DNA of 64,000 bases from Collinsella sp. (GCA_019419555.1 DXZR01000001.1:50260-114259); one strand, 5' to 3'. Counted from the stretch's first letter, positions 39,833 to 49,747 are shown. A program made the numbers and translations. Notes: generated from the letters alone by a model not told the origin.

Positions 39833-40843
39833 GTGGCAACGATGGACAAGAAAAATGTCTCAATGAACGATGTGGCAGTTGCCGCGGGTGTTTCTCTCAA
39901 GACGGTGTCGCGCGTGATCAACGAGCCTGATAGCGTGCGAGAGTCGACGCGCGATAAGGTCCATGCGGCCATGGAGGCGCTCGGGTTTCGAACCAACTTT
40001 GCCGCGCGTTCACTCAAGTTGGGCCGTTACGGGTGCATCGGCGTGGTGATGTTTCACTTGTCGGGCGGCGCCGTGGACATGATTGACGGTATCGCCGATG
40101 CCGCCGAAGAGCGAGGCTTTGCTCTCACGATGATCAAAAAGCGCGCTGGGGAGAAGATGACCCTTGCCGATGCGGCGCGCAGGATGTCGCAGCTGCCTGT
40201 TGATGGCATGATCTTCAACCTGCGTCAGATGGTCGATGACTTTGATACCTTTGAGGCGCCGAAAGACCTCAAGACGGTGATTATCACACCAATGGAACAT
40301 CCTACCTGCTCCACCGTCAGTGACGATCAAGAGGGCGGCGCGCGCATGGCGTGCGAGTACTTCTTGAACCACGGGCACAAGAACGTGTACTTCGTTTCGG
40401 GTAAGAAAGAGTCGCTGTCGAGCCAGTGCCGAATGAAAGGCTGGCGAGCGGCGCTCGAGGCGCGTGGCATTGAGCCGCCCGAGCCTCTGCAAGGCGATTG
40501 GAATGCGGATAGTGGCTATGCCGCTGGCCTTGTGCTTGCCGATAAACCCGATTGCACGGCGGTCCTCGCTGCTAACGACTGCATGGCAAACGGCGTGATG
40601 ATGGCTCTACGTGACAAGGGTCTGAGTGTGCCCGATGATGTGTCCGTGATCGGCTTTGATGACGAGCTTTACAAGACGATTCCCAACTCGATTCTGACGT
40701 CGGTGAAGTTTCGCCACCGCGAGCTGGGCGTCCGTGCGCTCAACGAGGTCGTTGCGGGCCTAGGAGCTCCGAGTTCCAGAAGCCGTACGCTCGTCTCGGG
40801 CGTGTTGGTCGAGCGCTCCAGCGTAAAGGACCTGCGGTCGTAG
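39833..40843 (+). CDS. LacI-family regulator (module 1)
   Basis: 336 aa. The HTH MNDVAVAAGVSLKTVSRVIN with the hinge helix (NFAARSLKLG) precedes a periplasmic-binding-protein-like sugar domain (LSGGAVDMIDGIADAAEERG, DWNADSGYAAGLVLADKPDC, VSVIGFDDELY). GTG start five bases after GGAG; an ATG three codons later is possible. It probably represses module 1 through the palindrome at 39661 and is relieved by a sugar or sugar phosphate. Confidence 0.92.
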   Translation: MATMDKKNVSMNDVAVAAGVSLKTVSRVINEPDSVRESTRDKVHAAMEALGFRTNFAARSLKLGRYGCIGVVMFHLSGGAVDMIDGIADAAEERGFALTMIKKRAGEKMTLADAARRMSQLPVDGMIFNLRQMVDDFDTFEAPKDLKTVIITPMEHPTCSTVSDDQEGGARMACEYFLNHGHKNVYFVSGKKESLSSQCRMKGWRAALEARGIEPPEPLQGDWNADSGYAAGLVLADKPDCTAVLAANDCMANGVMMALRDKGLSVPDDVSVIGFDDELYKTIPNSILTSVKFRHRELGVRALNEVVAGLGAPSSRSRTLVSGVLVERSSVKDLRS

Positions 40844-40857
40844 ACGTGCTCGGCCTG

Positions 40858-40998
40858 TTTGTCTCAATCTGTAACAGGTAGGGCTGAAAATCTCAGCTAG
40901 ATGTTACAGATTGAGACAATTCGGTCCGGCTTATTCCGTTTGTCTCGATCTGTAACAGCTAGGACCCAAAAACTCGGCTAGATGTTACAGATTGAGAT
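40858..40998. repeat. Interspersed palindromic repeat, copy B (two units)
   Basis: Units 40858-40919 and 40938-40997. Arms TTTGTCTCAATCTGTAACAG and TGTTACAGATTGAGACAA; the second unit has the centre CTAGGACCCAAAAACTCGGCTAG, shared with copy C. It lies between the stops of lacI (plus) and lacE (minus). Confidence 0.92.
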
Positions 40999-41097
40999 GA
41001 ACAGGAGGGCGGGTGCGGTCTAAACAAAATGGCCCGCGCATCACGCATCGATGCACGGGCCATTTTTTGTCTGCGAGCGGCAGGTGGCGTCAGCGTC

Positions 41098-42858
41098 TTA
41101 TGCCTTGAGGTTTTCCTCGATCCAGGCGACGGCACCCTTGGGATCCTTAGTGAGGTCGATGTACTGTTTGCCCTTGGGCGACAGCAGCGTGATGCCCAGG
41201 CGGTCGGTGTCGGCCTTCATCTCGTTGTAATAGGTGCGAACCTGCGGAGCCAGGACGATGACGTTGTACTGGTCCATGATGGCGTAGTGGCTGCCGTAGG
41301 CACCGGCGTTGGCGGTAATGTCGATGCCCAGCTCGTCGGCGCCTTCCTTAAGCGCGTTGGCGAGCAGTGCAGAGGTGCCGGCGCCAGCGCACAGAACCAG
41401 AACCCTCAGATCCTTGCCCTTAAGGGCGGACGGAGCTGCGGAGGCCTCGGTGGCAGAAGCGGTCTCGACAACAGGAGCCTCAACGGCGGGGGCGGCAGCG
41501 GTCTTGACGGCCTTGGTCTCCTCGGCCTCTTCTTCGGCCAGGGTCTCGGCCTCCTGCTTGCACAGGACGTTGTCGTAGGCCTTGCAGAACGGGTAGTAGA
41601 TCAAGAAGTCAACGACCAGCAGGACGACAACCAGGACCAGAGAGATCGGCTGGAAGTTGGTGTCGATGAAGGTGCCGATCGGTCCGGGGAGTGCCCACGG
41701 CATGGCATAGATAAAGCCGTTCATGCCCAAAAAGTCGATGAAGAACTTACCAATGAGGACGTTGGCCACGGGGGCAAACAGGAACGGGATCAGGAAGTAC
41801 GGGTTGAGGATGATGGGCGCGGCGAACAGCAGCGGCTCGTTGACGGCGAACATCACGGGCACGACAGAGGCTTTGCCGACGGCCTTGAGCTGCTTGGAGC
41901 GCATAAAGAGCAGGAAGATGATCGGGACAATGAACGTGGCGCCGGTGCCGCCGAGTTCGCCGATGTAGTTACCGAAGTTTTCGGTCAGGGCGAGGGCGGG
42001 GTGACCGCCGGCCTGCAGCGTGGCGAGGTTGGTGGTGATGTTGCCAAACAGCGCGGCGTTGAGGGCAGGCTTAACGACCGAGGGGCCGTGGATGCCCATG
42101 AACCAGAACAGCGGGATCATGAACCAGATGAGGGCGAGGCCGGCGTAGGAATCGGCAGCGGCGAACAGCGGGCTCACCAGCGTGGAGATGACGTTGGCAA
42201 ACGGGACGGCCAAGCAGGTGCGGCAGATAACGTCGATGACGACGACAAACAGGATGGAGAAGCTGAAGGCGAAGATGTCGCGGAAGTTCTGGGCGATGGC
42301 GCCGGGGACTTCTTTGGGCAGCTTGATGGTGATGTCTCGCTTAATGCAGAAGGCATAGATGTTGACCGTGGCAAATGCGGCGACAAAGGAGCTCAGCAGG
42401 CCCTTGGTGCCCATGTTGTCGGTAAAGAACACCGAGACATCGGCGCCGTCGATCTTGGCACTCGTCTGGGTAACGGCCAAGATGAGCATAGCGCACATGG
42501 CGGCGACCATGGTGCTCGTGGCGTTGATGGCCTTGCCGGCAGGCATGCGGCGGTTCTTGGAGCCGGTCAGCGCGCTTGCGGTGGTGCCGGCGACCATGAT
42601 GCCCACGACGCCCATCGTGAAGTTGTAAACCTTGTTGCAGAAGTTCACGACGTCGACGTTCCACCAGTCGGGCAGCGTAAAGCCGCCGACCGTGGCGACA
42701 ACGCCCGGCAGGGTCGAAATAAGCAGGAAGACAGAAGAAGACAGGATGATGGGCATTGCTGCCAAAAAGCCGTCTTTAATGGCCTGAAGGTAGATGTTCT
42801 TAGAGACCTTGTCGAAGTACGGCTGACCTTTCTCCAAGAACTTAACGATCGATTCCAT
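41098..42858 (-). CDS. lacE: PTS lactose/cellobiose-family EIICB (module 2)
   Basis: 586 aa with the same layout as module 1: EIIC (MESIVKFLEKGQPYFDKVSK, MGIHGPSVVKPALNAALFG, FAVNEPLLFAAPIILNPYFL), a Glu/Ala linker (~430-475) and EIIB with VLVLCAGAGTSALLANA (Cys490). GAGGAGCG precedes the ATG. It is the second gene after lacG of module 2, the reverse of the order in modules 1 and 3. Close relationship to module 1 points to duplication. Confidence 0.93.
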   Translation of the reverse strand: MESIVKFLEKGQPYFDKVSKNIYLQAIKDGFLAAMPIILSSSVFLLISTLPGVVATVGGFTLPDWWNVDVVNFCNKVYNFTMGVVGIMVAGTTASALTGSKNRRMPAGKAINATSTMVAAMCAMLILAVTQTSAKIDGADVSVFFTDNMGTKGLLSSFVAAFATVNIYAFCIKRDITIKLPKEVPGAIAQNFRDIFAFSFSILFVVVIDVICRTCLAVPFANVISTLVSPLFAAADSYAGLALIWFMIPLFWFMGIHGPSVVKPALNAALFGNITTNLATLQAGGHPALALTENFGNYIGELGGTGATFIVPIIFLLFMRSKQLKAVGKASVVPVMFAVNEPLLFAAPIILNPYFLIPFLFAPVANVLIGKFFIDFLGMNGFIYAMPWALPGPIGTFIDTNFQPISLVLVVVLLVVDFLIYYPFCKAYDNVLCKQEAETLAEEEAEETKAVKTAAAPAVEAPVVETASATEASAAPSALKGKDLRVLVLCAGAGTSALLANALKEGADELGIDITANAGAYGSHYAIMDQYNVIVLAPQVRTYYNEMKADTDRLGITLLSPKGKQYIDLTKDPKGAVAWIEENLKA

Positions 42859-43034
42859 AGTTCACGCTCCTCTTTGCATGAAATCTTAATGGCATGGACG
42901 TTGAAAACCTATATGGTCTCCCGCTTGCTAAAAGCCCGGGTGCAGGCGGGGTCGGTCCCAGGGGGAGAGAGGGGAGCGGCTGGGTTTGTATCGCATAGGG
43001 CCGCTCCCCTCTCGGGAGAAAGCGAGGCGATGCG

Positions 43035-44483
43035 CTACTGCGCGTCCGCCATAGTGTCGGCGAGCTCCTTGTACCAGAGTGCCGACTGCTTGATGTAGCG
43101 TTTTTGCGTGTCGAAGTCGATGTAGAACAGGCCGTAGCGCTTGTTATAGCCGTTGGCCCACGAGAACTGGTCCTGCAGGCTCCAGATAAAGTAGCCCTGG
43201 ACGTCGACGCCCTCGGCGCGCGCCCGGAGCACCTTCTCCATGTGCTGGTCGACAAAGTCGATGCGCTCGGGATCGGCGACGATGCCGTTTGCGCCGGGCT
43301 CGGGGTCCTTGTGGCCCAGGCCGTTTTCGGTGATATAGATGACGGGGAGGTTGGGATAGGTGGCGCTGATGTGCTTGAGCGTGTCGTAGAGGCCTTGCGG
43401 GTAGATGAGCCAATCCCAGTCGGTGGTGGGGATACCCGGCATATCGACCTGCTGCCCGACGCCCTTAAACTTAAAGCACGAGGTGCCCTTGTCTCCGGTG
43501 CCGTTAAAGCTGTTGGTGGACTCGCCATCGTAGGCGGCGATAAACGCCGACTGATAGTAGTTGAGGCCGAACATATCGTTGCGGGGCGCCGCCTTGGCGA
43601 GCTCCTCCATGTCGCTGTCCTCAACCGTAAGCGTGGCGTTGTTGGCACGCAGAATCTCGTTGATGAGTGAGAGGGTGCGCGCGGAGTAGTGACCCAGGAA
43701 GGCGCCGTCCATGATGAAGTCGGTGTAGAAGGCGTTGTACAGGTCGGCGGCGTGCTGGTCGGCGGGCGAGTCTGTGGCAGGATATGCCGGCGTCAGGACG
43801 TTGACCATGCCAATGCGTCCGCCCAGGTGCTCGGTCTCGTCAAGATCCTTATACAGGTTGACGGCGCGGGCGTGGGCAACGAGCTCGTTGTGCTGGCTCT
43901 GGATGCCGCTCGTCACATCAAAGTGATGGTTGGGCGGGAAGTTGCCTTGGATGTATTGGGAGTGCGAGAGGCTGATGAGCTCGTTGATGGTGAACCAATT
44001 CTTGACCTCGCGGAACTCGCGGAAGCAGAACTCGGCATAGCGCACATAGGCGTCGACGGTCTTGCGGTTGAGCCAGTCGCCCTGGTTGAACAGGGCGGCG
44101 GGGGAGTCAAAGTGATGCAGGGACACATAGGGCTCGACGCCATACTTTTTGCAGCAGGCGAACAGCTCGTGGTAGTGCTTAACGCCCTCGGCGAGGGGCT
44201 CGGCATCGTCGCCGTTGGGGAAGATGCGGGTCCAGGCGATGGACACACGGATGGCGTTGAGTCCATGCTCGGCAGAAAGGCGGATATCCTCCTCGTAGCG
44301 GTTGTAGAAATCACTGGCCGGGTCGGGCAAAAAGCGACCCTGGGCGACAAGGTAATCGTCCCACATGGTCTTACCCTTGCCTGCCACCTTCGTGGAACCT
44401 TCCGTTTGGTACGCGGCGGTTGCGGCGCCCCAAACAAAGCCCTTCGGCAGCTGCTGTACGCGGTTTAGCAAAGACATATGCAT
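43035..44483 (-). CDS. lacG: Phospho-beta-galactosidase/glucosidase, GH1 (module 2)
   Basis: 482 aa. GH1 motifs: FVWGAATAAYQTEGSTKVAG, NWFTINELI (acid/base Glu) and YITENGLGHKDPE (nucleophile Glu). The phosphate loop FSWANGYNKRYGLFYIDFD keeps Ser, Lys and Tyr. It is the most divergent of the three copies (FNEI is INEL; GDKGTSCFKFKGVGQQVDMP). Substrate may be a different beta-galactoside or beta-glucoside phosphate. GAGAGG lies before the ATG. It is followed by lacE of module 2. Confidence 0.9.
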   Translation of the reverse strand: MHMSLLNRVQQLPKGFVWGAATAAYQTEGSTKVAGKGKTMWDDYLVAQGRFLPDPASDFYNRYEEDIRLSAEHGLNAIRVSIAWTRIFPNGDDAEPLAEGVKHYHELFACCKKYGVEPYVSLHHFDSPAALFNQGDWLNRKTVDAYVRYAEFCFREFREVKNWFTINELISLSHSQYIQGNFPPNHHFDVTSGIQSQHNELVAHARAVNLYKDLDETEHLGGRIGMVNVLTPAYPATDSPADQHAADLYNAFYTDFIMDGAFLGHYSARTLSLINEILRANNATLTVEDSDMEELAKAAPRNDMFGLNYYQSAFIAAYDGESTNSFNGTGDKGTSCFKFKGVGQQVDMPGIPTTDWDWLIYPQGLYDTLKHISATYPNLPVIYITENGLGHKDPEPGANGIVADPERIDFVDQHMEKVLRARAEGVDVQGYFIWSLQDQFSWANGYNKRYGLFYIDFDTQKRYIKQSALWYKELADTMADAQ

Positions 44484-44597
44484 ACACCCTCTCGTCTCGC
44501 TGTTCGATATTGTGCGTTTGCGCTCAGGAGGCTCCCTGGTTAGCGTTCAGCGGTGAAAAAGCCCGATAAACACTATCTTAAAATGATTAGAACCAAA

Positions 44598-44768
44598 ATG
44601 AGCACGTGAACATTTGACAATGAGCACGTTAACATCCGGCTGGGATGTATAGAAACAAAACAACTTCAAACAGCCGCGAACGGTTGTATTTGTTCGGTAA
44701 GCGGTTTTGATTGACAGAAGTTTTCATGTTGTGGTATATGGCTCGGGTATCATGAGCACGTTATCGAT
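44598..44768. promoter_or_regulatory. Operators and promoter between lacG and lacI of module 2
   Basis: Three copies of one motif: ATGAGCACGTGAACAT (44598-44613), ATGAGCACGTTAACAT (44620-44635) and ATGAGCACGTTATCGAT (44752-44768). A promoter TTGACA (44711-44716), 18 bases, TATATG (44735-44740) reads toward lacI, with the third site just downstream, fitting autorepression. The first two sites would serve the lacG promoter. Confidence 0.75.
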
Positions 44769-44818
44769 GTATGTACGATGCGCCATGGGCGCGGGGAATA
44801 GTTGGGAAGCAGGTTAGC

Positions 44819-45856
44819 GTGGAAGGCATGGCTCAGCAGACAAGGAATGGTCATTCGGCGAGCGCGGCAGAGGTTGCGGCGCTCGCTGGCGTGAGCCGCC
44901 AGACTGTGTCTCGCGTGGTCAACGGTGTGCCCAACGTGACGGAAAAGACGCGCAAGCGTGTGCTGGCCGCCATGGAAGAGCTGGGCTTTCGTCCCAATTT
45001 TGCTGGAGCGGCGTTGCGCGGCGGGTCGTATCGTTCTATTGGCCTGTGCATGTACAACATCACACGTGTCGGTAACCTGGCGACGCTCGAGGGTATCATG
45101 CAAGCGGCGCGCGAGCACGATTTTGCCGTCACTATGATCGAGATGGGCGGCGACAAGCCCTATACACTTGCCGATGCCTCGCGCCGCATGGTCGAGCGAC
45201 CCGTCGACGGCATGATTCTCAACATGAACCGCATGGCTCCCGATTTTGAGGAGTTTGTTCCCCAGCCGGGAGTGCGAACGGTCATCCTGTCCATGTATGC
45301 GCATCCGCGCTGCACGACGATCGACTCCGACCAGTATGGTTCGTGCGAGCTGTTGACCAATTATCTGCTGGAACATGGTCACTCGAATATGCGGTTTGTG
45401 GCGGGTCCGGAAAACTCGATTTCCTCGCGTTTTCGTGAGGCCGGTTGGCGCGATACGCTGGGTCGTGCTCATGTCGATGCCGCTCCGATGCTGCGTGGCG
45501 ATTGGAGTGCGGACAGTGGGTACGCCATGGGCGAGCGGATTGCGGCCGAGGTGCTTGCCGGCGGGTCGCAGGCGCCGACTGCCGTGCTTGCGGCAAATGA
45601 CCAGATGGCGCTGGGCGTTATCGCCGCGCTCGAGAACGCGGGCCTGTCCGTGCCCGACGACGTGAGCGTGGTTGGTATCGACGACGCACTCGAGGGACTT
45701 GTTCCTCACAATCGACTGACGACGCTGCGATTTGATTTGCGCGGTGTCGGTAAGCTTGCGTTTGAGGCGGCGATTGGAGAGAGCTCGTCTATCGAGGCGA
45801 TTCATGTGCCGAGTACGCTGGTCGAACGCTCGACTGTTAGGGACATGCGGGGTTAG
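44819..45856 (+). CDS. LacI-family regulator (module 2)
   Basis: 345 aa from a GTG behind AGCAGG; an ATG three codons later (MAQQTRNGHS) is equally possible. HTH: AAEVAALAGVSRQTVSRVVN. The ligand domain has SIGLCMYNITRVGNLATLEG, DWSADSGYAMGERIAAEVLA and VSVVGIDDALEGLVPHNRLT. The repeated ATGAGCACGTTAACAT sites upstream are its likely operators. It is closer to the regulators of module 3 and gal than to module 1. Confidence 0.92.
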   Translation: MEGMAQQTRNGHSASAAEVAALAGVSRQTVSRVVNGVPNVTEKTRKRVLAAMEELGFRPNFAGAALRGGSYRSIGLCMYNITRVGNLATLEGIMQAAREHDFAVTMIEMGGDKPYTLADASRRMVERPVDGMILNMNRMAPDFEEFVPQPGVRTVILSMYAHPRCTTIDSDQYGSCELLTNYLLEHGHSNMRFVAGPENSISSRFREAGWRDTLGRAHVDAAPMLRGDWSADSGYAMGERIAAEVLAGGSQAPTAVLAANDQMALGVIAALENAGLSVPDDVSVVGIDDALEGLVPHNRLTTLRFDLRGVGKLAFEAAIGESSSIEAIHVPSTLVERSTVRDMRG

Positions 45857-45866
45857 GTCCTACTCC

Positions 45867-46013
45867 GTTTGTCTCGATTTGTAACAGGTAGACGGTCAAA
45901 AGCGGGCTACGTGTTACAGATTTAGATTCTTCGGAAAGAGCAATCCTGTTCGTCTCAATCTGTAACAGCTAGGACCAAAAAACTCGGCTAGATGTTACAG
46001 ATCGAGACAAACG
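45867..46013. repeat. Interspersed palindromic repeat, copy C (two units)
   Basis: Units 45867-45927 and 45950-46013. The second unit (CAGCTAGGACC...AACTCGGCTAGATGTTACAG) is nearly identical to the second unit of copy B. Again it lies between convergent genes (lacI plus, lacG minus). Confidence 0.92.
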
Positions 46014-46120
46014 TGCGACACGGTCCGCCCAAAAAAGGCCGGGGGCGGCGCGCCGTGTGACGTGCCGCCCCCGGCTGAGAAATGGGGACAGGTTATGTGA
46101 GCGGGCAACCCCGCCAGTCA

Positions 46121-47560
46121 CTAGTCCAGACGACGGGTCTGCGCCACGTGCTTATACCAGTATGCGCTTGCCTTGGGTGTGCGCTTCTGGGTTTCAAAGT
46201 CAACGTAGAAGAAGCCGTAACGCTTGTTGTAGCCATTGGTCCAGGAGAACTGATCCTGCAGGCTCCACAGGAAGTAGCCGCCCACGTTGACGCCCACCTC
46301 CATGGCCTTGAGCAACCAGCGCAGGTGCTGCTCGATGTAGTCGATGCGCGGCTGGTCGTCCACAAAACCGTCCTTGTAGGGGTCCTTGTAGCCCATGCCG
46401 TTCTCGGTGATGAAGATCTGCTTGTAGTTGGGGTAGCGCTGCTTAATGTAGACGAGCAGATCGAACAGACCCTCGGGATAGATGATCCAGTCCCAGTCGG
46501 TGGTGGGGATGCCAGGCTTGTTCACGTGCTCGCCAATGCCCTTGACGCGCCAGCGGCCGGTGCCCTTCTCGCCCGTACCGTTGTGGTGCAGGTCGTTCTC
46601 GCCATCGTAAGCCTTCAAGAAACGGCACTGGTAGTTGTTAACGCCCAGGTAGTCGTTGTAGAGCGCGGCCTCGCGCATGATTTCCAGATCCTCGTCTAGG
46701 ATCTCGATGGTGCCGCCCGAGACGGCAGCCAGGCGGTTGGCGCACTCGAGGGTGTCGGGCGCATAGTCGCCGCGGAAGGTGGCGTCGAGCAAGAACTGGT
46801 TTTGCAGCACGTGCTCGTTGTTGGCGGCCTTGATGTCGGCGGGGTCGTTCTCGTTGAGCGGATACTTAAACTCCAGCGACTGAATGACGCCGATCTTGCC
46901 CTTAAAGCCGCCGTTGTGGAAGGCCAGCACGGCCTTGGCGTGGGCGAGCATCATGTTGTGCTCGCACTGGAAGGCCTCGGCCAGATGCGCCTTGACGCCA
47001 CCGGGGAAGGTGCCCTCGATGTAGGTGTTGGAGGCGTCGGCCCAGATCTCGTTAAAGGTGAACCAGTAGGTCACCTGGTCGGCGTACTCCTTAAAGCAGA
47101 AGGTAGCAAAGTCCACAAAGGCGTCGATGGTCTCGCGGTTGAGGAAGTCGCCCTTCTCAAAGAGGGACAGCGGCGTGTCAAAGTGATGCAGCGTGACAAA
47201 CGGCTCAACGTGGTGCTTATGGCACTCGGCGAAGAGGTCGTGATAGAACTGCACGCCCTCGGGGTTAATCTCACCGGTACCGTTGGGGAAGATGCGGCTC
47301 CAGGCGATAGAGAGGCGAATGCCGTTGATGCCGAACTCCTCGCACAGCTCCAAATCGACGGGGTACTGGTTGTAGAAGTCCGAAGCGGGATCGGGGGAGA
47401 AGCGCCCCTGGGCCTCCAGGAAGTCGTCCCAGGCGACTTTGCCTTTACCATGGGTGCGGGTCTCGCCCTCTACCTGGTAGGCAGCGGTAGCGCCGCCAAA
47501 GACAAAGTCCTCGGGAAACTGCGCAGGCGGGTTGGTGACGCTAGCAGGGTTAACGGACAT
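46121..47560 (-). CDS. lacG: 6-phospho-beta-galactosidase, GH1 (module 3)
   Basis: 479 aa. FVFGGATAAYQVEGETRTHG, YWFTFNEIWA (acid/base Glu), FITENGMGYKDPYKDG (nucleophile Glu) and the phosphate loop FSWTNGYNKRYGFFYVDFE. It is more like module 1 than module 2, with the same GEINPEGV...FYHDLFAECHKHHVEPFVTLHHFDTP stretch (given here in parts) typical of LacG. Weak RBS, consistent with coupling to lacE, which ends 66 bases upstream. Confidence 0.9.
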   Translation of the reverse strand: MSVNPASVTNPPAQFPEDFVFGGATAAYQVEGETRTHGKGKVAWDDFLEAQGRFSPDPASDFYNQYPVDLELCEEFGINGIRLSIAWSRIFPNGTGEINPEGVQFYHDLFAECHKHHVEPFVTLHHFDTPLSLFEKGDFLNRETIDAFVDFATFCFKEYADQVTYWFTFNEIWADASNTYIEGTFPGGVKAHLAEAFQCEHNMMLAHAKAVLAFHNGGFKGKIGVIQSLEFKYPLNENDPADIKAANNEHVLQNQFLLDATFRGDYAPDTLECANRLAAVSGGTIEILDEDLEIMREAALYNDYLGVNNYQCRFLKAYDGENDLHHNGTGEKGTGRWRVKGIGEHVNKPGIPTTDWDWIIYPEGLFDLLVYIKQRYPNYKQIFITENGMGYKDPYKDGFVDDQPRIDYIEQHLRWLLKAMEVGVNVGGYFLWSLQDQFSWTNGYNKRYGFFYVDFETQKRTPKASAYWYKHVAQTRRLD

Positions 47561-47626
47561 GATGATCCAATCGTCTAAATCGAAGGGCCAGCCGGTCTTG
47601 GATGGTCGGCTGGCCCTGAGCGTTAC

Positions 47627-49390
47627 TTACTTCGAGAGTTGCTCGCTTACGAAGGCGAGAGACTTATCGCCGTTTTGGGAAAGCTCGATGTACTGCTTAC
47701 CGCGGCAGGCGACGCACTTGTTGCCCACGCGCTCGCAGTCCTTCTGCAGGTCGGCCAGGTAACTGGCGGCCTGCGGGGCCAGGACGACCAGATCGAAGTC
47801 GGGGAGCATGTCCACGTGGTTGCCATAGGCCTCGGCAGCGGTCTCAAGATTGATGCCGCGCTCCTTGGCGGCCTTGGCCAGCGCGTTGGCGAGCAGGCCC
47901 GAGGTTCCGCCGCCCTGGCAGAGCACGAGCACGCGCTTGCCGTTGAGGTCGCTGGCGGTCGTTGCCTCGGTGGCGGCGGGAGCGACGTCGGACTTCACGG
48001 CCTCGGCAGCAGCGCCGGCGGCAACGCTCTTGGCGTCAGCCTTGCCCTGGAAGGCATCGTTGAGCTTAGCGGCCTTCTCGGCGTTCTTGGCTGCGAGCTC
48101 CTCCTGGGAAATCTCGGCCTCCTCGGCGCACTTCTGGGCGTCATAGGCACGGAAGAACGGATAGTACAGAACGAAGTCGACGACCAGGATAAGGGCGAGC
48201 ATCACAAAGGCGAGCGGCTGGAAGCCCAGGCCCATGATGGTGCCGATGGGGCCGGGGACGGTCCAAGGCAGGGTGTACATAAAGCCGTTCATGCCCAAGA
48301 AGTCGATAAAGATCTTTAGGATCCAGATGTTGGCGATCGGGGCAAAGACAAACGGGACAAAGAAGACGGGGTTGAGTACGATGGGCGCGGCGAACAGCAG
48401 CGGCTCGTTGACGGCAAAGCAGACGGGGACGATGGCGGCCTTACCGACGGCGCGCATCTCCTGAGACTTGGCCAGGAAGCAGAACATAAAGACCAGGACG
48501 AGCGTGGCGCCGGTGCCGCCCATGCAGACGACGAAGTACTGGGCACCCTGGGTCAGGACAGCGGAAGCGTGCTGGCCGGCCTGGAACGCAGCCAGGTTGT
48601 CGGTCATGTTGGCAACGAGAGCGGCGGCGATGGCGGGCTCGACGATTGAGGGGCCGTGGACGCCCACGAACCAGAAGAGGCTCATGGCGCCGTAGATCAC
48701 AGCGAGGCCGATGTAGCCATCGGCAGCGGTGAACAGGGGCTGGAACACCTGGATGACACCCTGGGCAAAGCAGAAGCCAAAAGCAGCGCGGAAGACGATG
48801 TCAAAAACCCAAAAGACGGTGATGCAGACGGAGAAGGGGATGATGTCCTTAAAGGTCTGCGAGATGTTGGGCGGAACCTGCTCGGGCATCTTGACGGTGA
48901 TGTTGCGCTTAATGAAGAACTTGTAGATGATGCCAGTCACAAACGCAGCGATGAAAGCGGTCAGCAGGCCCTTGGAACCAAGGTAGGTGGTGTTGAAACC
49001 GCTGGCGGCGTCCGTGGCGATCGTGTCGCTCGAAAGGAGCAAGAAGCCGATGATGGCCGCGCACATGCACGAGATGAAGTTGATCTGGTTGTTCTTGGGC
49101 AGATCGCGGTTCTGAGCGTCGGCGAAGTGCTTGGCCGTGGTGGCGGCGCAGGCGATGGCCAGGATGCCCATGGAGTAGTTGTAGCACTTCCACAGGGCGT
49201 TGTTGATGTCATCGGGCCAGTAGAAACCCCAGATGTTGGGGACCGAGGCTACCAGGCAGAAGATGGACGAGAAGATGATGATGGGGATGACGGAGATAAA
49301 GCCGTCGCGGATCGCCTTGAGGTACTTGTTGCGGGCGATCGCGTTGAAAAAGGGCTGGCCCTTTTCGATGATGGCGATGAGTTGCTCCAT
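47627..49390 (-). CDS. lacE: PTS lactose-family EIICB (module 3)
   Basis: 587 aa. EIIC (MEQLIAIIEKGQPFFNAIAR, VGVHGPSIVEPAIAAALVAN, FAVNEPLLFAAPIVLNPVFF), linker ~425-475, and EIIB with VLVLCQGGGTSGLLANALAK (Cys491). The EIIB part, with G-G-G-T-S-G-L-L-A-N-A-L and MLPDFDLVVLAPQ, is closer to classical LacE than modules 1 and 2, so this may be the true lactose transporter. TAGGAGC precedes the ATG. Confidence 0.93.
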   Translation of the reverse strand: MEQLIAIIEKGQPFFNAIARNKYLKAIRDGFISVIPIIIFSSIFCLVASVPNIWGFYWPDDINNALWKCYNYSMGILAIACAATTAKHFADAQNRDLPKNNQINFISCMCAAIIGFLLLSSDTIATDAASGFNTTYLGSKGLLTAFIAAFVTGIIYKFFIKRNITVKMPEQVPPNISQTFKDIIPFSVCITVFWVFDIVFRAAFGFCFAQGVIQVFQPLFTAADGYIGLAVIYGAMSLFWFVGVHGPSIVEPAIAAALVANMTDNLAAFQAGQHASAVLTQGAQYFVVCMGGTGATLVLVFMFCFLAKSQEMRAVGKAAIVPVCFAVNEPLLFAAPIVLNPVFFVPFVFAPIANIWILKIFIDFLGMNGFMYTLPWTVPGPIGTIMGLGFQPLAFVMLALILVVDFVLYYPFFRAYDAQKCAEEAEISQEELAAKNAEKAAKLNDAFQGKADAKSVAAGAAAEAVKSDVAPAATEATTASDLNGKRVLVLCQGGGTSGLLANALAKAAKERGINLETAAEAYGNHVDMLPDFDLVVLAPQAASYLADLQKDCERVGNKCVACRGKQYIELSQNGDKSLAFVSEQLSK

Positions 49391-49450
49391 GCAATGCTCC
49401 TAAGAGTCGGTGGGTTAGCACCGATGGTAGCTTTTGACTTTCGGTTGCCA

Positions 49451-49590
49451 AAATGTTGACGTTGCTATTTTGTGACACAAAAAAAGAAGCGAACCGGTGG
49501 TTCCTGTGCCTGCGAACCGTCGATTCCTTACGCGTAAACGTTTGAGCCGCCCGGTGGCTCTGTGTTTGCACAATGGCAACGTTAACATTT
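49451..49590. promoter_or_regulatory. Operator pair between lacE and lacI of module 3
   Basis: AAATGTTGACGTTGC (49451-49465) and GCAACGTTAACATTT (49576-49590) are inverted copies of one 15-bp site with one mismatch. They lie in the 357-base divergent gap, which holds no gene, and differ from the operators of modules 1 and 2. Confidence 0.75.
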
Positions 49591-49747
49591 GGTCGACAAA
49601 AGCCGTTTGGGGAAGCAAAAATGTCGGTGAACGGTAGGTTTTGGGTGGTGAGCGTATGGTGGGGGAGGCGTTGGATATACTTGAAGGCGGTAAAAATGAC
49701 TGCGCAAGGTGCCATCAATGGCATCGTTGACATAGAAAGATCGACCT

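Noticed and set aside
41029..43098. Plus-strand frame of ~689 codons over lacE of module 2
   Set aside because: Composition is a mirror of the real gene (Gly/Asp/Val/His-rich), no RBS and no domain. The same applies to similar frames over the other lacE and lacG genes.
36055..46013. CRISPR array
   Set aside because: The repeats are palindromic pairs spread over 10 kb at gene ends, not evenly spaced, and no cas genes are present.
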